This document shows positions 20,457 through 29,574 of a DNA stretch of 64,000 nucleotides, in pieces. A program made the position numbers and the translations under genes. Positions within the stretch are counted from its first letter, which is position 1. Each line of letters starts with the position of its first letter. The notes beneath the pieces are model-generated. The model was given only the letters and a program-made list of their open reading frames with translations. It had not been told where the DNA came from and searched no databases. This stretch comes from Halomonas sp. (GTDB taxonomy: Bacteria; Pseudomonadota; Gammaproteobacteria; Pseudomonadales; Halomonadaceae): assembly GCF_029263665.1 (NCBI RefSeq), contig NZ_JAJUFQ010000003.1, positions 1-64,000 on the forward strand. Direction: 5' to 3'.

Positions 20457-21455
20457 TCACTTGCTCTGGAGCTGTTCCTTGAGCTTGTTGGGCAGCTTCT
20501 TGATGATCAGTCGATCACGTTCTTCGTCGTATTCGATGCTGTTACCGAGCAAATGGGAGTCAAAGCTGATCGATACACCTTCCGCGCGTCCGGTGAAGCG
20601 CCGGAACTGGCTGAGAGTACGCTTGTCCGGTGGAATTTCCGGGGACAGGCCGTAGTCGGCATTGCGAATGTGCTCATAGAAGGCCTTGGGCTGCTTGTCA
20701 TCGACCAGGGCTGACAGTTCTTCCAGGGTGATGGGTTCGCCACGGCTGGCCTGATCGCTGGCATAGTCGATCAGTGCATCGGTCTTTTCGCGAGAGGCCT
20801 GTTCTTCCAGATCTTCCTTTTCGACGAAGTCGCTGAATGCTTTGAGCAGTGTGCGTGTTTCGCTCTTGGGATCGACGCCATCGCTGATACCGAGCAGCGC
20901 CTGCATGTCATCAGCGAGTTTCTGGCCGCCACGATCGGCGAGCAGAGAAAGATATTGGCTGGAAGGTCCTCCCTGTTGCCATTGGCTTAGATTGATACGC
21001 AGGGCCAATGACATCTGGGTGTGGTTGATCTGGCCGCTGATGGCCACCTGTTGGTCATTACCGATGACGAAGCCATCCCGATGGTGAACCAGTACCAGAA
21101 ACAGGCTGCGGGTTTCGCCTTGTTGCTGGTCGGCCAGGATCAGGTGGCCTCCCGTGGGGAGATGATCGTCTACCAGCCCGGTCAGACGCTGGCCAAGCTG
21201 GTTGGCCAGCGCCACCAGGCCCAGCGAGCCTTCTACATAGGCAGCCAGTTCGGCGGGAAAAGGACTTTCGCTGTCGCTCGGTTCGACAAGGCGTCCCCAG
21301 CGCTTGGATTTGCCGTGGTAGGCGTCCGATAGCCGTGTGATCAGACCATCAAGCGCATCGCTTTGCGGATGTGGCTCGGAGGCGCTGACCAGGCGGGCAG
21401 AGCTGTCGCTATCGGCCTTGTCCAGGCGCTGGATGACACAGGCGGCAATGGGCAT
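20457..21455 (-). CDS. yejK: Nucleoid-associated protein YejK/NdpA
   Basis: Cytoplasmic nucleoid-associated protein of the NdpA family, 332 residues against 335 in E. coli. Recognisable segments include the C-terminal FRRFTGRAEGVSISFDSHLL and ALRINLSQW. Molecular role in the family is poorly defined (DNA association and topology effects). A weak AGGA lies 12 bases before the ATG. It converges with polB and is followed upstream by the ABC-2 pair in the same orientation, about 70 bases away. Confidence 0.9.
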   Translation of the reverse strand: MPIAACVIQRLDKADSDSSARLVSASEPHPQSDALDGLITRLSDAYHGKSKRWGRLVEPSDSESPFPAELAAYVEGSLGLVALANQLGQRLTGLVDDHLPTGGHLILADQQQGETRSLFLVLVHHRDGFVIGNDQQVAISGQINHTQMSLALRINLSQWQQGGPSSQYLSLLADRGGQKLADDMQALLGISDGVDPKSETRTLLKAFSDFVEKEDLEEQASREKTDALIDYASDQASRGEPITLEELSALVDDKQPKAFYEHIRNADYGLSPEIPPDKRTLSQFRRFTGRAEGVSISFDSHLLGNSIEYDEERDRLIIKKLPNKLKEQLQSK

Positions 21456-21528
21456 GGGGGCTTCTTATCCTGAACTCAATCAATAAGGGCGGGGTCATCG
21501 AATACGATGCGGCTGCCGATGATAGCAC

Positions 21529-22290
21529 TCAAGGCTTGAGTCGATAACCACTGCGGAAGATGGCCTGAATTATCAGCAGGGCCAGCAACATGAACAGGAC
21601 GATCATCAGCAGGCTGATCCAGATGCTGACATCACCCTGGCCGTAGAAACTCCAGCGGAAGCCTGACACGAGATAGACCACTGGGTTGAACAGCGTCACG
21701 ACCTGCCATGTCGGGGGCAGCATGTCGATGGAGTAGAAGGTGCCGCCGAGAAAGGTCAGCGGAGTGATGATCAGCAGTGGCACCAACTGCAATTTCTCGA
21801 AGCCATCGGCCCAGATGCCGATGATGAAGCCAAGCAGGCTGAACGTCAGGGCCGTCAGCACCAGGAACAGCAGCATGACGGCTGGGTGCTGGATACTGAA
21901 TGGTACGAACAGGCTGGCGGTGGCCAGTACGATCAGCCCCAGCACGATGGACTTGGTCGCGGCGGCAGTCACGAAGCCCAGCACGATTTCCAGCGGTGAA
22001 ATAGGGGCCGAAAGAATCTCATAGATGGATCCGGTGAAGCGGGGAAAGAAAATGCCGAAGGAGGCATTGCTCACGCTTTGGGTCAGCAGCATGAGCATGA
22101 TCAGGCCGGGAACGATGAAGGCGCCGTAGGGTACGCCTTCCACCTGAGTGATACGGGTGCCGATCGCGGAGCCAAAGACAACGAAATACAGCGATGTCGA
22201 TACCACTGGCGAGACGATGCTCTGCAGTACCGTACGCAGGCTGCGAGCCATTTCAGCGACATAGATCGTCTTGATCGAAGTGACGTTCAT
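21529..22290 (-). CDS. ABC-2 type transporter permease
   Basis: Membrane subunit of an ABC-2 exporter, 253 residues with six hydrophobic segments, including [14 protein letters not shown] and [20 protein letters not shown], typical of the YadH-like permeases. It is coupled to the ATPase by an ATGA overlap. The substrate is unknown; similar pairs export lipid-linked or hydrophobic compounds. Confidence 0.88.
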   Translation of the reverse strand: MNVTSIKTIYVAEMARSLRTVLQSIVSPVVSTSLYFVVFGSAIGTRITQVEGVPYGAFIVPGLIMLMLLTQSVSNASFGIFFPRFTGSIYEILSAPISPLEIVLGFVTAAATKSIVLGLIVLATASLFVPFSIQHPAVMLLFLVLTALTFSLLGFIIGIWADGFEKLQLVPLLIITPLTFLGGTFYSIDMLPPTWQVVTLFNPVVYLVSGFRWSFYGQGDVSIWISLLMIVLFMLLALLIIQAIFRSGYRLKP

Positions 22291-23309
22291 TCCTTGCGCT
22301 CCTGCACCAGGCTGACAAAGATCTCTTCCAGAGAACTCTGTCGGGTATAGAGGTCCTTGACGCCGACACCGGCATTGTCGAGCCCGGCCAGTAGCTTGGC
22401 GATGCCGCTTTGTCCTTCAACGTCGTGTCCTTGACGACCATGGCCATCCATCTCGGGGCTATCGCCATCGTGGTTCTCGCTGTCACTCGCGGTGCTGGCA
22501 TCGTCGTAGGTATATACCAGGGCGTGGCCATCATCGGCCAAGGTCAGCCCGAAGCGAGTCAGGGACTCGGGGACTTCATCGAGCGGTTGGCGCAGCTGCA
22601 GGGTAAGTTCCTTGCGTCCAAGGCTGCGCATCAAGGCGTGCTTTTCTTCCACCAACACCAGTTCGCCGGACCGGATGACACCGATGCGGTCGGCCATTTC
22701 TTCAGCTTCTTCAATGTAATGTGTGGTGAGAATGATGGTGACACCATTATCTCTCAGTCCGCGTACCACTTCCCACATGTCGCGGCGCAGCTCGACGTCA
22801 ACACCGGCGGTAGGCTCATCGAGGAACAGGATGTCAGGCTCGTGAGCCAGTGCCTTGGCGATCAACACCCGGCGCTTCATGCCCCCGGACAAGGTGATCA
22901 GGCGATTCTTGCGCTTGTCCCATAAGCTCAGCGAGCGTAGCACCTGCTCGATGTGGGCAGGGTTGCGGGGTTTTCCGAACAGGCCGCGACTGAAGCTGAC
23001 GCTATCCCATACCGTGGAAAAGGCCTCATTGGTCAGTTCCTGCGGGACAAGACCGATATAGGAGCGAGCGGCACGAAAGTCGCTGATGATGTCATGACCG
23101 GCTACCCGGACATGGCCAGAAGATGGGTTGACCAGACCGCAGATGATGCTGATCAGCGTGGTCTTTCCTGCCCCATTGGGTCCGAGCAGGGCAAAGATTT
23201 CACCACGGCGAATGTCCAGGTCAATGCTCTTGAGCGCTGTGAAGCCTCCACCATAGGTCTTGGTGAGTCCCTGGATCTCGATCACTGGCGCTTGCCGTGC
23301 CTCCTGCAT
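22287..23309 (-). CDS. ABC-2 type transporter ATP-binding protein
   Basis: Cytoplasmic ATPase of the exporter with the following permease. Walker [10 protein letters not shown] (43-51), Q-loop VPQE, signature LSGGMKRR (140-147), Walker [13 protein letters not shown] and H-loop TTHYIEE. The start ATG 23309 (MQEARQ) is chosen for its AAGGAG six bases upstream; an in-frame ATG at 23330 is poorer. The C-terminal accessory domain is interrupted at about residues 270-301 by an acidic Ser/Asp/Gly/His-rich insert ([20 protein letters not shown]) not expected in the family. Confidence 0.9.
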   Translation of the reverse strand: MQEARQAPVIEIQGLTKTYGGGFTALKSIDLDIRRGEIFALLGPNGAGKTTLISIICGLVNPSSGHVRVAGHDIISDFRAARSYIGLVPQELTNEAFSTVWDSVSFSRGLFGKPRNPAHIEQVLRSLSLWDKRKNRLITLSGGMKRRVLIAKALAHEPDILFLDEPTAGVDVELRRDMWEVVRGLRDNGVTIILTTHYIEEAEEMADRIGVIRSGELVLVEEKHALMRSLGRKELTLQLRQPLDEVPESLTRFGLTLADDGHALVYTYDDASTASDSENHDGDSPEMDGHGRQGHDVEGQSGIAKLLAGLDNAGVGVKDLYTRQSSLEEIFVSLVQERKE

Positions 23310-23367
23310 GGGTGACTCCTTGAATGTCATGATATTGACCACCTGCACAGGCAGCGGAATGAGGCAT

Positions 23368-23913
23368 CTACTGGCGGGGTGGGACACCCAGCATGCGTGG
23401 CATTACATCTTCGCTCTTGCGGCTGAAGCGATGATGCAAAGTCATCAGCACATGGCCCAGTGCGATAACGAACAGTGTCCAGCCCAGCCAGCCATGCAAC
23501 AGGTTGGCAGGAGCCATCATCCATTCGATCTTGCCTCCTTCGAAACCGGACATCAGGGGCAGGCCGAAGGGCTCGAAAGCGCGCCCCGAACCATACTGGC
23601 GCAGCAGTGCCAGCCCCGGGATGATCAGCAACAAGGCATACAGCGTGATATGGCCCAGGCGGGCAAGGGCGCTGATACTGGCCGGGCGGCGAGAGAGGTT
23701 GAACAATGCCCAGATCAGGCGCAGTACCATCAGTAGCAGAATGGTGAAACCGGCAGGCTTGTGAGTCGCCCAGAGCAGCTCATCCAGGGCAGAGTCTTCC
23801 GCCAGGGCGGTAACGGAAGCCGTGACCAATTGCCAGATGACCAGAATGGCCACGACCCAGTGCAGAAAGCGAGTGAACGTTCCGTAGCGTTGTGGCGTAT
23901 CGATGACGGGCAT
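23368..23913 (-). CDS. Cytochrome b561 family protein
   Basis: Four-helix diheme inner-membrane electron carrier of the bacterial YodB/CybB type (181 aa). Candidate heme ligands: His in RFLHW (helix 1), HKPAGF (helix 2) and the C-terminal [13 protein letters not shown]. Start ATG 23913 is supported by AGGAGGT five bases upstream. Its redox partner is not evident from the neighbours. Confidence 0.88.
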   Translation of the reverse strand: MPVIDTPQRYGTFTRFLHWVVAILVIWQLVTASVTALAEDSALDELLWATHKPAGFTILLLMVLRLIWALFNLSRRPASISALARLGHITLYALLLIIPGLALLRQYGSGRAFEPFGLPLMSGFEGGKIEWMMAPANLLHGWLGWTLFVIALGHVLMTLHHRFSRKSEDVMPRMLGVPPRQ

Positions 23914-24006
23914 GCAGAACCTCCTGTTCATTGGTCGACGATGCGAGTGCCAACTTCTGGCACCTCTCCAGCATAGCGGGAGAATCTTGCCCATGAACAA
24001 CATGAA

Positions 24007-24052
24007 GGAAGCGCTGCGGCTGTTCTATGAATCCCGGTGCCTCAGCGCTTCC
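24007..24052. repeat. Perfect 10-bp inverted repeat between cytochrome b561 and PpiC genes
   Basis: GGAAGCGCTG at 24007-24016 and its exact complement CAGCGCTTCC at 24043-24052 are separated by 26 bases. It sits in the 251-base gap upstream of the cytochrome b561 gene and downstream of ppiC (both minus strand). There is no T-tract; it could be an operator, part of a transcript structure, or a terminator remnant. Confidence 0.4.
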
Positions 24053-24164
24053 TGCTGACACGTGGAGCGAAGTGTCAGGCATGTGCAGACAGTGGAGCGC
24101 TCATGGCAAGGATAGTTCCATGCTGGCTCCACCTTGGAGGGGACAAGACCAGCGCCCCCTCATT

Positions 24165-24443
24165 TTATCCGCGGCTGGTGATTTCCAGCAGATGATAGCC
24201 GAACTGCGTCTTGACCGGGCCGTGGACCTTGTTCAGTTCGCCAGAAAACACCACTTCATCGAACTCGCGAACCATCTGTCCCGGGCCGAAGCTGCCGAGA
24301 TCACCACCCTGACGCCCGGATGGGCAGTTGGAGTGCTCGCGGGCAGCATCGGCAAAGTCGAGTCCATTCTCGATTTCAGTCTTGAGGGCCAGGCATTCGG
24401 CTTCGGTGTCGACCAGAATATGACGTGCGGTAGCTTGTACCAT
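24165..24443 (-). CDS. ppiC: Small parvulin peptidyl-prolyl isomerase
   Basis: Single-domain parvulin of 92 residues (E. coli PpiC 93) catalysing cis-trans isomerisation of X-Pro bonds. Motifs ARHILVDTE, CPSGRQGGDLGSFGPGQM and GPVKTQFGYHLLEI match the family. There is no signal peptide, so cytoplasmic. AAGGAG precedes ATG 24443. Confidence 0.93.
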   Translation of the reverse strand: MVQATARHILVDTEAECLALKTEIENGLDFADAAREHSNCPSGRQGGDLGSFGPGQMVREFDEVVFSGELNKVHGPVKTQFGYHLLEITSRG

Positions 24444-24676
24444 GGAGAAACTCCTTATTTTGATAGGGGAAAGGGAGGAGCAGCGAAGCTTACCACGTGA
24501 CCTGAAGGGATGGCATGGGACGGGTTGCGTGAATTGGCATAGAAGGCCTTGTTCACTACCTCACGTTGTCCACTATCCTGAAAGGGTATTTCTGAAAGGA
24601 TCTTCGGTCAGGAGCGACCATGTGCTTGTGGCGCGCCTTCTCTGATTCTCCATTGTCACCTTCAAGGATAGATATC

Positions 24677-25255
24677 ATGGCAATGCAACCGACTCCCGAT
24701 ATGTCACGCCTGACAGTGCTATTGGCCCGCCAGTGGTGGGTACTGTTATTGCGAGGCTTGGCCGCCATTGTCTTTGGTGTGCTGGCCTGGATGTATCCCG
24801 CCATGACGGTGGAAGTGCTGATCATCATGTTTGGTGCATATTGCCTGGTCGATGGCGTGCTGGGTGTGATCACCGCGCTGGTTGGTCGTAAACGTAATTC
24901 GCAGTGGATCTGGCTGCTGCTATGGGGGCTGGCGAGCATCGTCATTGGCGCGATCACTTTCGCATCTCCGGGGGTGACGGCACTTGTGCTGTTGATGTTT
25001 ATTGCCGCCTGGGCCATCGTGACCGGCCTCACGCAATTGGTCACCGCCATTCGCCTGCGCAAGGAGGTCCGCGGTGAATGGTTATTGGGCCTGTCGGGGT
25101 TGGCGTCGCTGATCTTCGGCGTCCTGCTGATTGTCATCCCCGGGGCAGGCGCCATCGCGCTACTGTGGTTGATCGCTTTCTATGCCGTATTGTTTGGTAT
25201 CCTGTTGGTGATACTCTCTCTGCGCATTCGCAAATTTGGTCAGTTGGAAGCTTGA
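24677..25255 (+). CDS. HdeD/DUF308 family membrane protein
   Basis: Integral inner-membrane protein of 192 residues with six predicted helices arranged as three repeated pairs (LRGLAAIVFGVLAW, LLLWGLASIVIGAITF, LSGLASLIFGVLLIV), the internal repeat pattern of HdeD. HdeD is linked to acid resistance in E. coli; in other genera the role is unproved. ATG 24677 follows AAGGA with eight bases between. The stop overlaps the next gene as TGATG. Confidence 0.88.
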   Translation: MAMQPTPDMSRLTVLLARQWWVLLLRGLAAIVFGVLAWMYPAMTVEVLIIMFGAYCLVDGVLGVITALVGRKRNSQWIWLLLWGLASIVIGAITFASPGVTALVLLMFIAAWAIVTGLTQLVTAIRLRKEVRGEWLLGLSGLASLIFGVLLIVIPGAGAIALLWLIAFYAVLFGILLVILSLRIRKFGQLEA

Positions 25256-25776
25256 TGTCAGTAACTGGAGACTTGATGTTCGGGGCTCATGGGGCCCGAA
25301 TTCTTGTGAGCGCTTGCCTGCTGGGTGATCCGGTACGCTATGATGCTGGCCACAAGCGATTACTGGACGAACGCCTGGTACGCTGGCGCAAGGAAGGGCG
25401 TCTGGTTCCCGTATGTCCCGAAGTTGCCGCTGGTCTACCGACACCAAGGCCAGCCGCCGAGATTCTCTGTGGTAGCGGCGCTGATGTGTTGGCTGGGCGT
25501 GCCCATCTGGTAACGCAGGACGGTGACGACCCCACAGATGCCTTTCGAAAAGGGGCACAGCTGGCCCTGGCCATTGCCCAGCGTCACCATTGCCGCTTGG
25601 CGCTGCTGACAGAGGGCAGCCCTTCCTGTGGCAGTTCCACCATCTACGATGGAAGCCTTCAAGGCGTGAAAAGGCCTGGTGAGGGAGTGACGACCGCCTT
25701 GCTTCGGGCCCATGGCATCACGGTCTATTCTCCTGGTCAGTTGGATGAGCTGACACAACATCTCGAGCGGCTCTAA
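25255..25776 (+). CDS. DUF523 family protein (YbbK-like)
   Basis: Conserved cytoplasmic protein of unknown biochemical function, 173 residues. The DUF523 signatures are ILVSACLLGDPVRYDAGHKR at the start and LTEGSPSCGSSTIYDG; the cysteines suggest metal or thiol chemistry. ATG 25255 overlaps the preceding stop; ATG 25276, with GGAG five bases upstream, is an equally good start giving 166 residues. Confidence 0.88.
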   Translation: MSVTGDLMFGAHGARILVSACLLGDPVRYDAGHKRLLDERLVRWRKEGRLVPVCPEVAAGLPTPRPAAEILCGSGADVLAGRAHLVTQDGDDPTDAFRKGAQLALAIAQRHHCRLALLTEGSPSCGSSTIYDGSLQGVKRPGEGVTTALLRAHGITVYSPGQLDELTQHLERL

Positions 25777-25799
25777 TTCTTTTGCATTCATACCCTTCC

Positions 25800-27050
25800 A
25801 TGTTTCCTACTCACGCTGAGCGCCTGGAGCGATTGACGAAGCTGCTGTCCGAGTGGCAGTGGCTGTGGGCACCTGCGCCTTTCATGCATCGTCAGAGCCC
25901 CTGGCAGCAGCATGTTTCCCGATATGGCTGGCTAGAGCATCTGACCGAGTGTCTGGCTGAGTTGGATGATGAAACGTGCATACGTCTTCAGGAGGCCCCT
26001 TTTGCTGACTCGCCCTTGGCGGAATGGTTGCCCATGGCTGAACTGGCCGAACTGATCGCAGTGCCCAATGGCGTGGAATCTGAACGACTATCGGCCATCA
26101 TGGATGCGCCTTCGCGCTGGGCGGATCATGTCGGTGGGCGAAAGTGGCAGCAAATGGCAGTGTTTGCTGCTCATATGTTGCCACCCGGTCTGCAACCCAT
26201 GGTGGAGTGGTGCGCAGGAAAGGGACATCTGGCACGCCTGCTGTCGCGCTTGCATGGCGTTGAGGTGACCGGCCTCGAGTGGCAACGAGTATTGTGTGAT
26301 GAAGGTCAGCGCTTGGCGGATAAGCAGGGGGTAGCGGTGCAGCTTTCCTGCCAGAATGTCATGCAGGACGACGTTGTGACCTGGCTTGAAGGCCGTTCAG
26401 TGGCTGCTTTGCATGCCTGCGGTGATCTGCATGTGCGGCTATTGGAACTGGCTCGCCAGCATGCTACGACAGTCACGCTGGCACCATGCTGCTACCAACG
26501 TACCCGGTATACGGATTATCGCCCTCTGTCGAATCGGGCTCGCGAAGAGACTGCACGTCAAGGGTTGTGCTTGAGCCGGGAGCATCTGGCTCTGTCTGTA
26601 CAGGAAACCGTGACAGCGTCTCATGGCGAGCGCCGCAAACGTGAACGTGCCAGTGCATGGCGGCTGGGTTTTGACGAACTCCAGCGCGAGATATCAGGCA
26701 TCGACGAGTATCTGCCGATTCCGAGCCTGTCACACGGGCGGTTGCCCCAGGATTTTGCGGGTTTCTGCCATTGGGCTGCAGCACAAAAGCACGTGGTGTT
26801 GACGCCATCCATTGATTGGCCAACCTTCGAGGCGCAAGGCTGGGAAAGGCTGTCTCGTGTACGCCGCTGGGAGCTGGTGCGTCATCTGTTCCGCCGGCCA
26901 CTGGAAATGTGGCTGGTGCTGGACCGTGTGGTATGGCTGGAGGAAGCAGGTTTTGATGTTGAACTCTGCGAGTTCTGCGAACGTCACCTGACTCCCAGAA
27001 ATCTACTGATCAAGGCGCGCCCTATAGCGAACCCATCACAGGACCACTGA
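25800..27050 (+). CDS. METTL25/RRNAD1-like SAM-dependent methyltransferase
   Basis: Predicted Rossmann methyltransferase of about 416 residues. The SAM loop is VEWCAGKGHLARLL, followed by the acidic turn GLEWQ; further on come ALHACGDLHVRLLE and APCCYQ. The combination GKGHL, H-x-CGDL and PCCY is shared with eukaryotic METTL25-type proteins, so I assign it there with moderate confidence; the substrate is unknown. ATG 25800 has no visible Shine-Dalgarno; TTG 25782 in frame is an alternative. A strong terminator follows immediately. Confidence 0.72.
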   Translation: MFPTHAERLERLTKLLSEWQWLWAPAPFMHRQSPWQQHVSRYGWLEHLTECLAELDDETCIRLQEAPFADSPLAEWLPMAELAELIAVPNGVESERLSAIMDAPSRWADHVGGRKWQQMAVFAAHMLPPGLQPMVEWCAGKGHLARLLSRLHGVEVTGLEWQRVLCDEGQRLADKQGVAVQLSCQNVMQDDVVTWLEGRSVAALHACGDLHVRLLELARQHATTVTLAPCCYQRTRYTDYRPLSNRAREETARQGLCLSREHLALSVQETVTASHGERRKRERASAWRLGFDELQREISGIDEYLPIPSLSHGRLPQDFAGFCHWAAAQKHVVLTPSIDWPTFEAQGWERLSRVRRWELVRHLFRRPLEMWLVLDRVVWLEEAGFDVELCEFCERHLTPRNLLIKARPIANPSQDH

Positions 27051-27053
27051 AAA

Positions 27054-27074
27054 GGGCGGCCGTGTGGGCCGCCC
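27054..27074. terminator. Rho-independent terminator between convergent genes
   Basis: Perfect 8-bp stem GGGCGGCC / GGCCGCCC with loop GTGTG, followed on the plus strand by TATTTCTTT. It lies four bases after the methyltransferase stop and serves it; it may also stop transcripts from the antiporter side. Confidence 0.85.
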
Positions 27075-27122
27075 TATTTCTTTCCAGAACACGCTGTCTG
27101 GAAAGTCTGTCAGGCTAAGCGA

Positions 27123-28421
27123 TCAATTGCGCTTGCCGCGGCGGAATTGTTCGACTTCCCATTCCTTGGCGCGCTCGATCATCGGGGTGATGCTGGAGCC
27201 TTGGATCAGGATGGAGAACACCACGACGGAGTAGGTCATCACGAGAATGATCTCACGCACATCGATGTGCTTTTCCGGGATGACCATGATGCCGGCAGGA
27301 ATTGACATGGCCATGGCCAGGGCCAGGCCACCACGCAATCCCCCCCAGGTGAGGATGCGTACCGACCAGGGGTTGTAGCTGCGGAAACGGTTGAAACCCA
27401 CGTAAGCGGCACGCACGCTGACATAGCGGCCCAGCAGGACGAGAGGAATGGCGGTCAGCATCAGTACCCAGTCTTCGGGGTGGAAGGTGAATGCGATCAT
27501 CGTCATGCCGATCAGCAGGAACAGCACCGCATTGAGGAATTCATCGACCAGTTCCCAGAAGTGGTCCAGGTGCTGTTGGCTCTCTTCGGAAAAGCCCTTG
27601 CGGCGGGTGCGGTTGCCGATGATGAGGCCGGCCACAACCATGGCCAGTGGTCCAGAGACATGCAGCACTTCAGCGAATACATAGCCGGATGTTGGTACCA
27701 GAAGGGTCAGCATCAACTCGATGGAGTGCTCTTTTGTATTTCGGATCAGATAGTGAAACAGCTGGCCCAGCAGGAAGCCATAGAGAATGCCGCCGACGGC
27801 TTCCTGCAGGAACAGGTGCGTGACGCCGAGAACAGTAGGCTGTGTGCCACCGAAGGCGACAGCATAGATGGTGACGAAAACCACCAGGCCGAAACCATCA
27901 TTGAAGAGTGACTCACCTTCAACCTGTGTAGATATGCGGCGTGGGGCGTCCATCTTCTTGACGATGGCCAGCACCGCAATGGGGTCGGTGGGCGATATCA
28001 GGGCGCCGAACAGCAGGCAGTAGATCAGGTCGAAATTGATGCCGATAACCTGCACAACTCCCCACAGGGCGAAGCCGATGAAAAAGGTTGAGATCAAGGT
28101 ACTGCCCATGGCCAGCACGGAGATCTCCCATTTCTGGTCGCGCAGATGAGGAAGCTTGGTTCCCAGGGCACCGGCAAACAGCAAAAATCCGAGCATTCCC
28201 TTCAGCAGGAAATCCTCGAAATTCAACTGATTGATGGCGTCTGCAGCTTGATCATCAATGGTGATCCAATTGGCGTGACCGGCAATCACGATGATCAGCG
28301 AAAGAATCAGAGCACCTGCAGTAATAGCGATGGTGGTCTGAAACTTGATGAACTTTTCGTTGATCAAGGAGATTGCCATCGCCATGGCAGCGAGTAGACA
28401 TAGGGTGGCGTACACCGACAT
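27123..28421 (-). CDS. CPA1-family Na+(K+)/H+ antiporter
   Basis: Inner-membrane monovalent cation/proton antiporter of the NhaP/CPA1 group, 432 residues with about twelve hydrophobic segments. Key motifs: ISPTDPIAVLAIVKK (the ND/TD ion-binding helix), VEGESLFNDGFGLVVF and LTWGGLRGGLALAMA. It lacks a long cytoplasmic C-terminal domain. GAGG lies ten bases upstream of ATG 28421. In a halophile it would serve sodium extrusion or pH homeostasis; ion selectivity is not readable. Confidence 0.88.
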   Translation of the reverse strand: MSVYATLCLLAAMAMAISLINEKFIKFQTTIAITAGALILSLIIVIAGHANWITIDDQAADAINQLNFEDFLLKGMLGFLLFAGALGTKLPHLRDQKWEISVLAMGSTLISTFFIGFALWGVVQVIGINFDLIYCLLFGALISPTDPIAVLAIVKKMDAPRRISTQVEGESLFNDGFGLVVFVTIYAVAFGGTQPTVLGVTHLFLQEAVGGILYGFLLGQLFHYLIRNTKEHSIELMLTLLVPTSGYVFAEVLHVSGPLAMVVAGLIIGNRTRRKGFSEESQQHLDHFWELVDEFLNAVLFLLIGMTMIAFTFHPEDWVLMLTAIPLVLLGRYVSVRAAYVGFNRFRSYNPWSVRILTWGGLRGGLALAMAMSIPAGIMVIPEKHIDVREIILVMTYSVVVFSILIQGSSITPMIERAKEWEVEQFRRGKRN

Positions 28422-28958
28422 TTAGGTTGGCCTCAGGAGTCAATGAATGAAGCGGGTGTGCTCGGGCGCAATGCGTCCGAGCAGAAATGTCTGGGAAGGA
28501 AGGGGTAGAGCAGTTCGGGAGGAGGGCGGATGGCGAAAACACAAGCGCACATGGCCGAACCGAGTCGGTCTGCGAGAGTGTGATGAGCGATATTGACGTA
28601 TCCATCGCCTTAAACAGTCCTGAACGTGACGTCTACCCGGGGCTCTGCGGTTGAGCCCTGATGGGGGAAGGGACGATACGCGGCAGGGCAGTGACCCAAT
28701 CCTTGTTGCTGATCTAGATGGTTGATCCAGCTGAATTGGGGAGGCTCAAGGTTCAGAGCCTGCGGCCATTGTCGCGGTGCAGCGAAGTATACGCCTCTCG
28801 TTGTCCAGGTGCAGCCGGCAGGTCGCAATTTTTGAAGTTTTTCTTGTTTAATTTGACATTGAATGCGAGCCATTCGACCAAGGTAGAAGGCAGATGTGGG
28901 GCATTCTCCCTTCAACGACAGCCTGAAGCCACTGATGACTGCCGGAATTGCCTGAGCC
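28422..28958. other. 537-base gene-free interval
   Basis: Between two leftward genes, the antiporter and yjbQ. Open frames on either strand here have no recognisable motifs or ribosome-binding sites. It should contain the antiporter promoter and any yjbQ terminator, but I cannot assign boxes. A local AT-rich patch lies at 28829-28862. Confidence 0.5.
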
Positions 28959-29429
28959 TCAGCGGCGCCGATAAGGATCAAGCGTCTGCTGCTCCGGTCG
29001 CCAGCGTTGCCGTTCCCCATTCAGTGTCAGCATCAATTGACGTGCACCGCCATGATCGCGGTGTTCACACAGATAGATGCCTTGCCAGGTCCCCAGCGCC
29101 AGACGGCCTTCGCTGACAGGAATGGTCAGGCTTGGTCCCAGCAGGCTGGCTTTCAGGTGAGCCGGCATATCGTCACTGCCTTCATAGGTGTGGCGATAGT
29201 AGGGCGCATTCTCCGGCACCATCTGGTTGAAGTGGCTTTCGAAGTCCTCGCGCACCGTGGGGTCGGCATTCTCGTTGATGGTCAGCGAGGCGGAGGTATG
29301 TTGAATGAACACATGCAGCAGGCCATGGCGCATGTCGCTCAACATGGGTAGCGCAGCGATGACATCTTCCGTGATCAAGTGAAAACCGCGCGGGCGAGAG
29401 GAAAGGCGAAGGGAAGTCTGGAACCACAT
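28959..29429 (-). CDS. yjbQ: YjbQ / UPF0047 family protein
   Basis: Small trimeric-type conserved protein of 156 residues (E. coli YjbQ 138). Characteristic segments: LHVFIQHTSASLTINENADPT trimmed to the family core QHTSASLTINENADP, DMPAHLKASLLGPSLTIPV and LGTWQGIYLCEHRD. The family has reported weak thiamine-phosphate synthase activity in some members; true function unsettled. The C-terminal tail is Arg/Gln-rich. Confidence 0.9.
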   Translation of the reverse strand: MWFQTSLRLSSRPRGFHLITEDVIAALPMLSDMRHGLLHVFIQHTSASLTINENADPTVREDFESHFNQMVPENAPYYRHTYEGSDDMPAHLKASLLGPSLTIPVSEGRLALGTWQGIYLCEHRDHGGARQLMLTLNGERQRWRPEQQTLDPYRRR

Positions 29430-29482
29430 GTAGGGAATATGTCTCGTGGTGAAGGAATGGAACTTTGCCCCTATAAAAATAA

Positions 29483-29509
29483 AGCCCTTCCCCGGCTGGG
29501 GAAAGGGCT
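29483..29509 (-). terminator. Rho-independent terminator after the HlyD-family gene
   Basis: AGCCCTTCCCC pairs with GGGGAAAGGGCT around a GGCT loop with a single-base bulge. Read on the minus strand it is followed by TTTATTTTTAT, a good T-tract, so it ends the leftward DUF3302-HlyD transcript before yjbQ. Confidence 0.85.
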
Positions 29510-29574
29510 GTGAGAAAAGCGCTACAAGGAAAAGCTCCGTTGTTGGGTGATGTAGTCAGTGGTCCATGTAGAGA

